From the NCBI GenBank assembly GCA_023265135.1, contig JAHFUM010000002.1, positions 52,300 through 116,299 of the forward strand: 64,000 nt of DNA, written 5' to 3'. This stretch comes from Nitrosarchaeum sp. (GTDB lineage: Archaea > Thermoproteota > Nitrososphaeria > Nitrososphaerales > Nitrosopumilaceae). Both the position numbers and the translations under genes were made by a program. Of the stretch, positions 28,162 through 37,134 are shown piece after piece (within the stretch, counting starts at the first letter, position 1; each line of letters begins with the position of its first letter). The notes under the pieces were generated by a model. It was not told the origin of the DNA. It saw nothing but the letters and a program-made list of their open reading frames with translations, and did not search any database.

Positions 28162-29430
28162 TTAGCTTGCGATCTTTCCAAGAATGCTGTGCGTAGACGC
28201 ATCTACAATTTCGATTGTGTGTATTTGACCGATCTTGATTTTGTCTTTTACAAATACTGATTTGTATGCAAAATTTCTTCCTTTGATGCCCTCATTTGTT
28301 TCCTCGTCAAACAAAACTTTGCCCTTCCATCCAATCCATTTTTGATTATTCTCCAATGATATTTCATTTATCATATCAAAGATGACTTTGCTTCTCTTTT
28401 TCACTTCCGATGCTTCTATTTGGTCCCACTCTGCAGCTTCTGTTCCTGGTCTTGCACTGTATTTTGAAAGATTTACTATGTCTGGGCGTATTTCATTTAT
28501 GAGGCTAACAGTTTTCTCAAAATCTTCCCTAGTCTCTGATGGGAAGCCTACTATGACATCTGTTGAAATTGTAAAGTCCGTAAATCTTTCTTTGGCCTTT
28601 TTTATGATTTCTTTGACTGTCTTTACAGTATGCCCTCTTTTCATATCGTTTAGTACTTTGTCACTGCCGCTCTGTACTGGTATGTGTAGAAATTTGTACA
28701 CTTTGTCACTGTCATAGGATTTTATCAACTCATCTTTGATTCTTGGCATGTACATTGGGTTCATCATGCCGACACGTATCATGAAATCTTGTGGAATTTT
28801 TGATACTGCTTTTACTAAAGTTGGTAAATCTGTATTGATGTCAAAACCGTAACACCCGTTATCAGTAGATGTCAGCCAAATCTCTTTACATCCTTCACTG
28901 ATTTCAGTTTCAACTTGTCTTACAATGTCTCCTATTCTGTAACTCTTGAGATCACCTTTTGATAATTTAGTCTGACAAAAAGTGCACTCACTAATACATC
29001 CACTAGCAATCTCTACAATTCCTACAACTGGATTTAGTCTTACTTTTGGTAATCCTACTTTTGATAAATCTGAATCCTCCAGTGCCACATATCTTATTCC
29101 TTTCAATGTGGAATCTATTACCTGCAATGTTTTTCCCAATGAGTTAGGTCCTAACAAACTAGCCTTTTCTGAAATTTTTTCTACTGTTCTTATCTCAGCT
29201 TTTGGAAGACAACCTGCAACAACAAGAGGTTTTGATCTTAATGACTTGATTCGGTGAATCATTTTGTTTGCAGTTGAATCTTTAACAGAACATGTAACAA
29301 CAATATTCAAATCAGATTCTGAAGAATCTTTAACAAGAGTATGTCCTCCGTTTACAATTAATCCTGAGATCATCTCAGAGTCTGCAAAATTAGCAGAGCA
29401 TCCGTATGCTTCTACGAAAATCTTTGCCAT
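28162..29430 (-). CDS. mtaB: tRNA threonylcarbamoyladenosine methylthiotransferase (MtaB/CDKAL1 type)
   Basis: Radical-SAM enzyme of 422 residues that adds a methylthio group to t6A37 in tRNA. The order is an N-terminal UPF0004 domain (VEAYGCSANFADSEM), the radical-SAM cluster SGCISECTFC near residue 145, and a C-terminal TRAM-like domain. Archaeal and eukaryotic members of this clade form the e-MtaB group. It is 3 nt from the upstream fumarase-family gene and probably in its operon. Confidence 0.9.
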   Translation of the reverse strand: MAKIFVEAYGCSANFADSEMISGLIVNGGHTLVKDSSESDLNIVVTCSVKDSTANKMIHRIKSLRSKPLVVAGCLPKAEIRTVEKISEKASLLGPNSLGKTLQVIDSTLKGIRYVALEDSDLSKVGLPKVRLNPVVGIVEIASGCISECTFCQTKLSKGDLKSYRIGDIVRQVETEISEGCKEIWLTSTDNGCYGFDINTDLPTLVKAVSKIPQDFMIRVGMMNPMYMPRIKDELIKSYDSDKVYKFLHIPVQSGSDKVLNDMKRGHTVKTVKEIIKKAKERFTDFTISTDVIVGFPSETREDFEKTVSLINEIRPDIVNLSKYSARPGTEAAEWDQIEASEVKKRSKVIFDMINEISLENNQKWIGWKGKVLFDEETNEGIKGRNFAYKSVFVKDKIKIGQIHTIEIVDASTHSILGKIAS

Positions 29431-29433
29431 GAT

Positions 29434-30813
29434 TTATCCAAACAACGCATCAATTTCTTTATTGTTCATCAATTTCTTTGATGTCACTAATTCTCTGATG
29501 GTTTTTCCAGTCTTTAGAGATTCTTTGAATAGCTCTGCAGATTTTTGATATCCGATTTTTGGTGTAAGGAGCGTTACAATCACTGGACTATTTTCTATGT
29601 TCTTTCGAAGTTTTTCCTTGTTTGCAGTTAATCCGTCAATTAGATTTGCAGAAAATATCGGCAGGAAGTTTTTTAGCATATCTGTAGATTCTAGCATACA
29701 CTTTAGCATACCTGGCAACATTACATTTAGTTCAAACTGTCCGCTCTGAGCTGCATAAGATACAGCTGTATCATTTCCAATTATGTTAAAACAAATCATG
29801 TTCATGCACTCTGCTAGTGATGGGTTTACTTTACCTGGCATGATAGACGAACCTGCATGAACAGCGGGTATTCCAAGTTCTGACAATCCTGCAATTGGAC
29901 CTGATGCCATTAATCTGATATCGTTTGCAAGTTTGCTGATCTCTAGTGCTAAATTACGTAATGCCCCTGAAAGATTTGCAACTGCAAATTTACTTTGCAA
30001 AGAATGTTGCATGTCTTTTTCTGGCATGAGTGATAATTTTGAAATCTTTGCAAGTTCTGCTATTGCAATTTTTCTAAATCCTTTCGGTGTATTTGCACCA
30101 GTGCCTACAGCTGTTCCGCCTAATGCTACATTTAGTAATTCCTTTTGAGATATGACAATGACGTTTCGTGCTTTTGAAATAGATGTTGCATAAGCTGCAA
30201 ATTCACTTCCAAGAGTCACAGGCAGTGCATCCATCAAATGAGTTCTTCCAATTTTTTTAAATGAAGAAAATTCTTTTGCCTTTTTTGTTAATGATTTTAT
30301 TAACATGTCGATTGCTGGAATTACGTCTTTAAGATTTATCAGAATTGCAACATGCATTGCAGTTGGGTATGTGTCGTTACTTGATTGTGACATGTTTACA
30401 TGATCATTTGGATGCAGATGCTGGTACTGTCCCTTTTTTTTGTGCAGTATCTCTAGCGCCACATTTGCAATAACTTCATTAGAATTCATGTTGAATGCTG
30501 TTCCAGCACCAGAGTTGATCATATCTATTACAAACTGATCCACATGCTTTCCTGACAATATTTTGTCGCAAGCTGTGACAATTGCTTTTCCACGTTTTGC
30601 ATCTATTGCCTTTGTCTTCATATTTGCTATTGCTGCAGATCGCTTTATCATTACAAATGACATTATCAAATTAGTATGTGCTTTGATACCTGTCACATGA
30701 TATTGTTTGATGGCTCTTCCAGTAAATGCCCCATAATATGCATCAGATGGAATTTTGACTTTTCCCAAAGAATCCTCATCTAGTCGGAACTTCAAATCTA
30801 TCTTGTCTTTCAT
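29434..30813 (-). CDS. fumC: Class II fumarase / aspartase family lyase
   Basis: A 459-residue member of the fumarase-aspartase superfamily. The signature GSSIMPGKVNP is present, as are GRTHLMDALPVTLG and the substrate-site STNDxxPT-like block SSNDTYPTAM. Fumarate hydratase (TCA cycle and carbon-fixation links) is the likely role. Segments after the signature (AAQSGQFELNVM, KTGKTIRELV) lean toward aspartate ammonia-lyase, so that alternative stays open. It is divergent from nirK, separated by 90 nt. Confidence 0.85.
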   Translation of the reverse strand: MKDKIDLKFRLDEDSLGKVKIPSDAYYGAFTGRAIKQYHVTGIKAHTNLIMSFVMIKRSAAIANMKTKAIDAKRGKAIVTACDKILSGKHVDQFVIDMINSGAGTAFNMNSNEVIANVALEILHKKKGQYQHLHPNDHVNMSQSSNDTYPTAMHVAILINLKDVIPAIDMLIKSLTKKAKEFSSFKKIGRTHLMDALPVTLGSEFAAYATSISKARNVIVISQKELLNVALGGTAVGTGANTPKGFRKIAIAELAKISKLSLMPEKDMQHSLQSKFAVANLSGALRNLALEISKLANDIRLMASGPIAGLSELGIPAVHAGSSIMPGKVNPSLAECMNMICFNIIGNDTAVSYAAQSGQFELNVMLPGMLKCMLESTDMLKNFLPIFSANLIDGLTANKEKLRKNIENSPVIVTLLTPKIGYQKSAELFKESLKTGKTIRELVTSKKLMNNKEIDALFG

Positions 30814-30903
30814 TCACCATTATTCATTCTTTTTCAGGCTTTTTCCGATTATGATTGGGAATAATGGGAATTATTATATAGGAATCGCTTGTCACGTTGC
30901 TTA

Positions 30904-32316
30904 ATGAATAAGCGTATCAGTATGCTATTTACAGTTGCAGCAGTAGCTGTAATTTCAGCAACGCTATTCGGAAGCACATACACACAAACCCAAATGCGTG
31001 GACAATCACTTGACGTCTCAAAAATGGATGCCAATGTAATTGAACAAATCCACCAAATGGGAGGTTTACAGCTTGTAATGCCAGAGGCATTCGCAGAAAC
31101 TGATTGTGGCGCATTAGCAGATTCTGGACGAAAAGTCGTCGAGTTTAATGTTACTGGTGAAAGTGTCACTCTTCCAATTATGGGAGGCAAGACATACAAT
31201 GCAATGACATTTAGTGGACAAGTCCCAGGACCAACACTAAGAGTCACTCAAGGTGATGTCGTAAAAATGACACTGACAATTCCAGCAGGTGAAGTTACCG
31301 GTCACGGTAACGACATGCATGCATCACAAATGTCTGCAGGAAGCTTTGATTCCATCAATCCAGGGCAATCAAAGACTTATTGTTACATTGCTCAATCAGC
31401 TGGTACTTTCAAATACCATTGTTCTGGTGTCCATCTATTAGGTATGGATCAACACGTTCTTTCCGGCATGTACGGAATTGCAATTGTTGACCCACTCAAT
31501 GGATACAACAAATTAATGGTAGAGAAAACAGCAGTTAATAACGGCAAAGTAACTTTAGACAGAATGTTTTACGATCCTGAAGCATTAGAGTTCTCACTCC
31601 AGTACAACCAATTGTATCTTACACCTGAAGGCAATTATGATGCAGGAGCAATGTTCCAACATCACAACACTGCAACAGTTGTTAACGGAATGCAATTCGG
31701 TTATGTACCAAACATGGTTCACAACTTGCTCATTAAAAATGATACAAACAAGAACATCTTTGTTGCACAACCATGGAATGGACTTGAACTCAAGCAGTAC
31801 CAATCACAACTTTTGTACGTTGAGAACGGACAACATGTGAGACTCTTTGTTGAAAACCAAGGTAACGAACCAGTATTCTTCCACATTGTTGGAGAAATAT
31901 TAGACAGAGTTACACAAGGTAACAGAGTACAATCCGGAGCAACCGAAACATGGTTACTAGGTGGCTCACAAGGAATGATTGTTGATTTGGTATTTGATGA
32001 ACCAGGCGTATATGCAGCAGTTAATCACGACTATGCAGCAATTTACACTGGCGCCGCTTCAATATTTGTAGCAGGTGATCCATTTGGATTGAACCCAAGA
32101 TTGGTTGACGCAGGAGTTATCAAAGCACCTGTTCCATCCTATGCATATGTATTGGGTAATCCAAGCAACGCTGTCCCACCAATGGGAATGAACAGTATTG
32201 CACACCCAGCACTAAATGTTCATGGTCTGTACACTGATGAAGTTGCTTCTGAGAAAATAGCAAGTGGTGCAATAGCCTTATGGGAAGTTGTACCAACACT
32301 ACCACCAATACCATAG
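30904..32316 (+). CDS. nirK: Copper-containing nitrite reductase
   Basis: Exported two-cupredoxin-domain oxidase of 470 residues with an N-terminal hydrophobic signal. Type 1 copper ligands: H134, C173, H184, M189. Type 2 ligands: H139, H172, H375. The catalytic pair AspCAT and HisCAT correspond to D137 and H327. It reduces nitrite to nitric oxide, central to ammonia-oxidising archaea. A TATA-like box at 30871-30880 lies about 27-30 nt before ATG 30904, so the in-frame TTG at 30889 is rejected as start. A C-terminal extension of about 70 residues follows the second domain. Confidence 0.92.
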   Translation: MNKRISMLFTVAAVAVISATLFGSTYTQTQMRGQSLDVSKMDANVIEQIHQMGGLQLVMPEAFAETDCGALADSGRKVVEFNVTGESVTLPIMGGKTYNAMTFSGQVPGPTLRVTQGDVVKMTLTIPAGEVTGHGNDMHASQMSAGSFDSINPGQSKTYCYIAQSAGTFKYHCSGVHLLGMDQHVLSGMYGIAIVDPLNGYNKLMVEKTAVNNGKVTLDRMFYDPEALEFSLQYNQLYLTPEGNYDAGAMFQHHNTATVVNGMQFGYVPNMVHNLLIKNDTNKNIFVAQPWNGLELKQYQSQLLYVENGQHVRLFVENQGNEPVFFHIVGEILDRVTQGNRVQSGATETWLLGGSQGMIVDLVFDEPGVYAAVNHDYAAIYTGAASIFVAGDPFGLNPRLVDAGVIKAPVPSYAYVLGNPSNAVPPMGMNSIAHPALNVHGLYTDEVASEKIASGAIALWEVVPTLPPIP

Positions 32317-32388
32317 GTAGTAACACTCTTTATTTTTCTATTTTTCAGTTTTTAATGAGTTATATTCTGTAGATTTTTTCTTGATTAT

Positions 32389-33321
32389 GTGGAATTTGAC
32401 GATTCTGTTTTGATATGTGATGAGGTGGATCCTGTCTTAAATAAAATACTGCAAGACAATGGTCTGAAAGTTTCGTACGAGCCAAAAATTACTCCTGAAC
32501 AAATCAAAGAAAAAATTTCTAATTTCAATATTGTAATTGTTAGAAGCAGGACCACTCTTACAAAAGAGATGATTCAAAATGCTGACAAATGTAAAATCAT
32601 TGCGCGTGTTGGTGTTGGACTAGATAATGTTGATCAAGTGGCAGCCAAAGAAAAAAACATCCGTGTAATCAATGCAGCAGAGGGTGCAATGAATGCCGTA
32701 GCTGAACTAGTTTTAGGATTTATGCTATCATTGGCAAGACAGACTGCAAGGGGTGACAGGGCAATTAGAAACGGGCAATGGTTAAAAAATGAACTGAAGG
32801 GAACAGAACTCAGAGGAAAATATCTTGGAATAATTGGATTGGGAAATATAGGAAAAAGATTGGGACGACTTGCAAGAGCACTCAACATGAATATTATTGG
32901 CTATGATGTGATTCCAATTGATGAAGAGTTTGCAAAGGAAGTGGGACTGATGAAAGCTGATTTGGATACTTTGCTGCAAAGCTCCGATTATGTTTCAATT
33001 CATGTTCCGTTGTTGGACTCTACTTATCATCTGATTAATGCTCAAAAAATATCTATCATGAAAAAGACTGCAAAAATTATCAACACATCAAGGGGTGGAG
33101 TAGTAGACGAAGATGCTCTGTATGAGGCAATAAAAAGTGGTAATTTGGGCGGTGCTGCATTAGATGTATTTGAGAAAGAGCCTGCTGTGGGAAACAAATT
33201 AGCAGAATTAGACAATGTGATTCTTACTCCACACATTGGATCTCAAACAAAGGAGGCTCAATCTCTGGCAGCCAATATAATTGGGGAAAAGATTATCCAA
33301 ATACTTAGAGGCGTAATCTAA
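32389..33321 (+). CDS. serA: D-3-phosphoglycerate dehydrogenase-like 2-hydroxyacid dehydrogenase
   Basis: A 310-residue NAD-dependent 2-hydroxyacid dehydrogenase, the short form without a C-terminal ACT regulatory domain. The NAD motif LGIIGLGNIGKRLG is near residue 145, and the catalytic Arg, Glu and His lie in INTSRGG, DVFEKEP and LTPHIGSQT. It would start serine synthesis. GTG 32389 is the start. Glyoxylate or hydroxypyruvate reductase activity cannot be excluded. Confidence 0.85.
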   Translation: MEFDDSVLICDEVDPVLNKILQDNGLKVSYEPKITPEQIKEKISNFNIVIVRSRTTLTKEMIQNADKCKIIARVGVGLDNVDQVAAKEKNIRVINAAEGAMNAVAELVLGFMLSLARQTARGDRAIRNGQWLKNELKGTELRGKYLGIIGLGNIGKRLGRLARALNMNIIGYDVIPIDEEFAKEVGLMKADLDTLLQSSDYVSIHVPLLDSTYHLINAQKISIMKKTAKIINTSRGGVVDEDALYEAIKSGNLGGAALDVFEKEPAVGNKLAELDNVILTPHIGSQTKEAQSLAANIIGEKIIQILRGVI

Positions 33322-33415
33322 TTTCTTATGCGCGAACTATAAAAATAACTAAAAAAGCTTGACTGATACGTGATTAAATCTCGTCTCATTCTTTTTAAGA
33401 CGGATTTGGAGGCTA

Positions 33416-34327
33416 ATGTTTGTGCAGAAAAATATGGATGTGCAATCTCAAAGACTGTGGAAAAATATGCCTAGTAGTGACTCCCTAATCAAAATCTCAA
33501 TTGGATTGATAATTGTTGCAATAATTTCTTCTGCCTTTGTTTATGCAGATACTGGATCTGTAAATGTAAAGGATGTTTCTTATATTGTTGAATATACTGG
33601 CACTGGCGTGACTGTCTCTGGAATTGATTCAGACACTGACTTTGTTTCTTTGATTCTCAGTGTTAATGCTACTGGCTCACCAGGAATTTTGCAAATTACC
33701 CTTGAAAGAGGCTTGATTGATTCCAAGTTTAATGGAACTGATGATAACTTTATTGTATTAGCAGATGGTGACGAACCGAAATTTTCTGAAATTAGCACAA
33801 CTCTTCAAAACAGAACCCTAAGTATAGAATTACCTTCTGGCACTCAGGAAGTTGAAATTATTGGAACTACATTAGGTCAATCTACATCTGAACCAGTTAA
33901 AGAACCGGCACCAGTTGAAACACCAGAGCCAACTACTGACAAGCCTGTTGCATGTACACTAGAGTATGCCCCTGTGTGTGGTGTTGATGGGAAAACTTAT
34001 GGAAACAAATGTCAATTAAATGCCGTTAAAGTCAATCTGGATTATTTTGGTGAATGCAAAGTTAAAACACCTGTTTCTGAAAAACCAAAAGTTGAATGTG
34101 GTGTTGGAACAATTCTCAAAGACGACGTCTGTGTTTTAGATGAAAGATGTGGACCTGGCACAGTTCTAAAAGATGGAACATGTGTTGCTGAACCAGTTAC
34201 TGTGTCTGAACCAACTAGGGGAATTGGAACTCAGTTAGTCATTTCACTAATTGCAGCATTTATCGTTGCAGGAATTATTGGACTTGTACTGGCTATAATG
34301 TCAAAAGCAGGCAAGAGCAAAAATTAA
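33416..34327 (+). CDS. Membrane-anchored Kazal-domain surface protein
   Basis: A 303-residue secreted protein with hydrophobic helices near the N terminus (about 26-43) and C terminus (about 273-295). The middle holds a beta-rich region, then a Kazal-type module ([20 protein letters not shown], ending FGEC) and two short Cys repeats ([12 protein letters not shown] and [12 protein letters not shown]). Kazal modules usually inhibit serine proteases, but the archaeal role is unknown. A second Kazal protein is encoded at 44040. The C-terminal anchor and short cytoplasmic Lys tail suggest cell-surface display. Confidence 0.75.
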   Translation: MFVQKNMDVQSQRLWKNMPSSDSLIKISIGLIIVAIISSAFVYADTGSVNVKDVSYIVEYTGTGVTVSGIDSDTDFVSLILSVNATGSPGILQITLERGLIDSKFNGTDDNFIVLADGDEPKFSEISTTLQNRTLSIELPSGTQEVEIIGTTLGQSTSEPVKEPAPVETPEPTTDKPVACTLEYAPVCGVDGKTYGNKCQLNAVKVNLDYFGECKVKTPVSEKPKVECGVGTILKDDVCVLDERCGPGTVLKDGTCVAEPVTVSEPTRGIGTQLVISLIAAFIVAGIIGLVLAIMSKAGKSKN

Positions 34328-34332
34328 TTTTT

Positions 34333-34845
34333 TTAACAATTAAAATTTTTGCCATTCATAATATTGTAAAAATCAAATCCTGAATACTGTTTCACTGTAG
34401 AATGTGGAATCACACCAATAATGGGCGTATCTATGCCCATAACTACATACATCTTGTTTGGGTCTAATCTGATCTCTCCGCCATTGAATTCGTAATCTAG
34501 TTGCATGAAATAATATTGTGCCTCACTAATATCATCAGAATGAAAAGTTCCTTTCTGTGTGGCATTTGATAGTGGGTTTATTACAAGTGGCTGTACTGTA
34601 AATGTCCCTTTGTTTCCCATATCGTAAAATGCAGTTATCTCATATTTTTCAAAATTTGTCCACAATGGCAGTTTGTTGCAAAATTCAACATCTCCGCCAT
34701 TTGATAATGAAAAATAATTGAATTTGTTTTGATCACTCCATCTGAATTGTAATTGCTCAGCAGCAAAGATGTTCAAAATGGAATATGCAAATGGGATAAT
34801 TATGACAATTATTGCAACTAGTGTTATCTTTGAATATTTGTCCAT
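34333..34845 (-). CDS. Membrane-anchored hypothetical protein
   Basis: A 170-residue protein of unknown function with one N-terminal hydrophobic helix (about residues 7-28) followed by an extracellular beta-rich region. It has two cysteines that could pair, one near residue 57 (EFCNKLP) and one at the very C terminus. Its ATG directly follows the stop of the gene at 34846-35481, so the two form an operon. No family is recognised. Confidence 0.65.
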   Translation of the reverse strand: MDKYSKITLVAIIVIIIPFAYSILNIFAAEQLQFRWSDQNKFNYFSLSNGGDVEFCNKLPLWTNFEKYEITAFYDMGNKGTFTVQPLVINPLSNATQKGTFHSDDISEAQYYFMQLDYEFNGGEIRLDPNKMYVVMGIDTPIIGVIPHSTVKQYSGFDFYNIMNGKNFNC

Positions 34846-35481
34846 TTAAATTGCAATGATTCCTTTATCCATTAAATATTGAATTGCTTTTGCAAATTCC
34901 CCATCTGAGATTTTCTCTTCAAGCCACCATCCAGCTGTATTTTTTACCCATTTTGGTATGTGAACGTCTTGAAGATTTTTTTCGTTTATTTTATCTGGTA
35001 CTTTGATCAAACCCTTGTCTACAAATTTGTTTATTGCATCTATGAAAAATCCGTCTGATATTTGGTCATTAATCCAGCTGTATGCAATCTGCTTCATCCC
35101 TACAGTAATGCAGATATTTCCTGAATCTTTTAAATCAAATTCTGCGGTGTCTTTTGCACCAGAATATTCCACATCGATGAAATATTTGCCTACTGGAAAA
35201 ATCTCTGCCTCAAAGGGAGCAACTGAAGGAATCGGATTTTGCAAATTGGATATTGGAATTGGAATTGCATTGCTTGATTTGCCTGCCTGGTCTCTGATGT
35301 GTATAATTGCGGGATCTCCTGTGACCTCTGAAACTTGGATGGTGTAAAATAATTTCTCACAGTATCCAAATGTGGTCTTGTCCATTACAATTTTTACGGT
35401 TGGTGATGCATAGGCACTGGACAATAGTATAGTACCCAAAATCACTAGTATCATAATTGGCAGATACTGTCTTGTTTTCAT
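34846..35481 (-). CDS. Secreted thaumarchaeal protein with WVKNTAGWW repeat
   Basis: A 211-residue exported protein with an N-terminal signal (about 7-25). The C-terminal half has two helical repeats, one around INDQISDGFFIDAINKFVDKG and one around WVKNTAGWWLEEKISDGEF. The AGWW repeat type recurs in thaumarchaeal surface proteins, often attached to cupredoxins, with no known function. The N-terminal part looks like a beta-sandwich (DKTTFGYCEKLFYTIQVS). It is co-directional with the next membrane protein. Confidence 0.7.
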   Translation of the reverse strand: MKTRQYLPIMILVILGTILLSSAYASPTVKIVMDKTTFGYCEKLFYTIQVSEVTGDPAIIHIRDQAGKSSNAIPIPISNLQNPIPSVAPFEAEIFPVGKYFIDVEYSGAKDTAEFDLKDSGNICITVGMKQIAYSWINDQISDGFFIDAINKFVDKGLIKVPDKINEKNLQDVHIPKWVKNTAGWWLEEKISDGEFAKAIQYLMDKGIIAI

Positions 35482-35584
35482 CTTTTGATGGTTTTATGTT
35501 GCTTAATAAAAATCTCATATCTATGCTCAGAAATGCTTTTTAATCTCAGAAAGTGAATTTATTTATCGAGTTTTCTGCGGGTAC

Positions 35585-35645
35585 AAACTCTTGAGTGTTC
35601 GGCATACGATGCAGCACTCAAGGGAATTTTAATTCCAGTATTTTA
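35585..35645 (+). ncRNA. Candidate structured small RNA
   Basis: Two hairpins lie in a gap with no gene. CTTGAGTG (35590-35597) pairs perfectly with CACTCAAG (35615-35622) and encloses a smaller GCAT/ATGC stem. GGAATT and AATTCC (35623-35636) then form a second hairpin followed by a T-rich stretch. A TATA-like TTTATTTATC at 35558-35567 would start transcription near 35586-35590. It could instead be a 3' structure of the minus-strand gene at 35736. Confidence 0.4.
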
Positions 35646-35735
35646 GACAATCTTCATAATCTTGTATTTTTGTTATGTGGGTAAGAAAATTTAATTATAA
35701 AAAATGAAAAATTAATGGATTTTTTGTCTATGCTG

Positions 35736-35876
35736 TTAAATTACTTCTTTTAGTGTTTCACTGATTATTTCAGACATGCTGACAGATCTGTTCTCTTTTT
35801 GGATTTTTTTTCCTTGATTGACTCTTAATTTTTTTAGCACAGCATCATCAATCATTACTGTAATTCTTTGTTTCAT
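35736..35876 (-). CDS. Ribbon-helix-helix DNA-binding microprotein
   Basis: A 46-residue protein read directly from the sequence. The N-terminal strand KQRITVMIDDAVLKKLR, followed by a short linker and SVSMSEIISETLKEVI, is the CopG-like ribbon-helix-helix pattern. It probably dimerises and binds DNA. The neighbouring genes at 35946 and 36371 also involve a possible ribbon-helix-helix strand, so these small genes may form one regulatory locus. No toxin partner is recognised. Confidence 0.72.
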   Translation of the reverse strand: MKQRITVMIDDAVLKKLRVNQGKKIQKENRSVSMSEIISETLKEVI

Positions 35877-35945
35877 GATGTTATCAGTCAATTAATACAG
35901 TAATACTATATGATATAAATATCATGTATACAATTGAATACGCGA

Positions 35946-36374
35946 TTATTTCTCAGAAATTACAAAACTATAGTTCTTGGGTTCTACTATTGAATTTGTA
36001 AAAAAGAAACCCAATTCTTTAATGAATTCCTTTGTTACTTCAGATGCCAATATTGACCAGTTTTTCCCAATGTCATGAGTAATTATAAATTTGTACTGAT
36101 CATTTTTAGTGAGTCTGTATGACATATTGGCTGACTTGCACCATGTTTCAATAAAATCGACCGTATTTTCTATGGTTGAATGTCCATAAATGAATCTAAT
36201 ATTGGCAATAACCCCGTCTTTGGTCTTTTTGGCTATTTGTATACATTGGTCTTCAGTCAGGTAAGATACCATCTCTTTAACAAAAGATGGATCAAATGAT
36301 AGCCATCTCATTTCTGAAATGAAATCATCCCATTTTACCTCTTTTGAAAGAATTTTGTTTATTGTGAGATTCAA
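35946..36374 (-). CDS. Hypothetical thaumarchaeal protein
   Basis: A 142-residue protein of unknown function, mixed alpha and beta, without membrane segments. Middle segments (IRFIYGHSTIENTVDFIETW, then ITHDIGKNWSILASEV) suggest a ligand- or protein-binding domain seen near small transcription factors, but no family name is justified. A TTG start at 36374 overlaps the stop of a 30-residue ribbon-helix-helix-like ORF by 4 nt. The same frame extends further upstream without an ordinary start codon. Confidence 0.6.
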   Translation of the reverse strand: MNLTINKILSKEVKWDDFISEMRWLSFDPSFVKEMVSYLTEDQCIQIAKKTKDGVIANIRFIYGHSTIENTVDFIETWCKSANMSYRLTKNDQYKFIITHDIGKNWSILASEVTKEFIKELGFFFTNSIVEPKNYSFVISEK

Positions 36375-36463
36375 TGCCTGTTCTTGTTTTTTACTTTTTT
36401 TTCCAAGATATCTTTCAAATATTTCGGTACTCTAATTGTGATAACTTCTGTCTCTTCTACCAC
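36371..36463 (-). CDS. Possible truncated ribbon-helix-helix peptide
   Basis: A 30-residue reading frame from GTG 36463. It encodes VEETEVITIRVPKYLKDILE, matching the strand and first helix of a ribbon-helix-helix protein, and stops before the second helix. Its TGA overlaps the TTG of the next gene. It may be a frameshifted N terminus of the protein at 35946, a domain fusion broken by one base, or a coincidence. Confidence 0.35.
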   Translation of the reverse strand: MVEETEVITIRVPKYLKDILEKKVKNKNRH

Positions 36464-36674
36464 GGGAGAATAATGACGTGTTATTGAATATATTGTTTGT
36501 TAGCCATAAATTTACTTGAATTCCATTTTGTTAATACTGGAAAATTTATTTTTTGCTAGGTACGGGTAAAAATCTACTCAATTTTTAGCGATAAACTGAT
36601 AATTTGACATCTGTCTACATATTAAATTCCAACCAGCACTAATCATTATTAAAGGGGATTTTCTTAAAATCGAT

Positions 36675-37133
36675 ATGCCCAGTATACAGGACAAAACTTG
36701 GATCAAACTATGGAAGGAGAATACTCCTGAAATTAGAGATAGAATAGTAGGCTGGCGAAAAGAAAATGCCATTACTAGAATCGAAAGACCTAGTCGTTTG
36801 CAGAGAGCAAGAAGATTAGGCTACAAGGCAAAACAGGGCATTGTTGTTGTTAGGATGAGAGTCGGCACAGGAGGTATGCGAAAACAAAGACCGGTTGCTG
36901 GTAGAAGACCAAAACATTTGGGTGTTACCAGAATCAAGGCAGATGATGACATGAAAACAGTTGCAGTAAGAAGAGTTCTTCAAAGATATCCTAATTTGAA
37001 ACTTTTGGGTTCATACTTTGTCTACAAAGATGGTATGCATTACTGGTTTGAAGTTATTCTGGCAGACCCAATGCATCCAAGAATTGCTCAGGACAGAGAA
37101 CTACGACAAAGAATGCCACAGATAACTGCATAA
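36675..37133 (+). CDS. rpl15e: Ribosomal protein eL15
   Basis: A 152-residue large-subunit protein, clear by its core RLQRARRLGYKAKQG and VAGRRPKHLGV segments. Length is normal for archaea. ATG 36675 is the start, with an AT-rich ATTATTAAAG box about 30 nt upstream. The next gene (CFI-box protein) follows after one base. Confidence 0.96.
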   Translation: MPSIQDKTWIKLWKENTPEIRDRIVGWRKENAITRIERPSRLQRARRLGYKAKQGIVVVRMRVGTGGMRKQRPVAGRRPKHLGVTRIKADDDMKTVAVRRVLQRYPNLKLLGSYFVYKDGMHYWFEVILADPMHPRIAQDRELRQRMPQITA

Positions 37134-37134
37134 A

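Noticed and set aside
30889-30903. Upstream TTG start for nirK
   Set aside because: It would lie within about 16 nt of the TATA box; ATG 30904 fits the usual spacing and starts the signal peptide.
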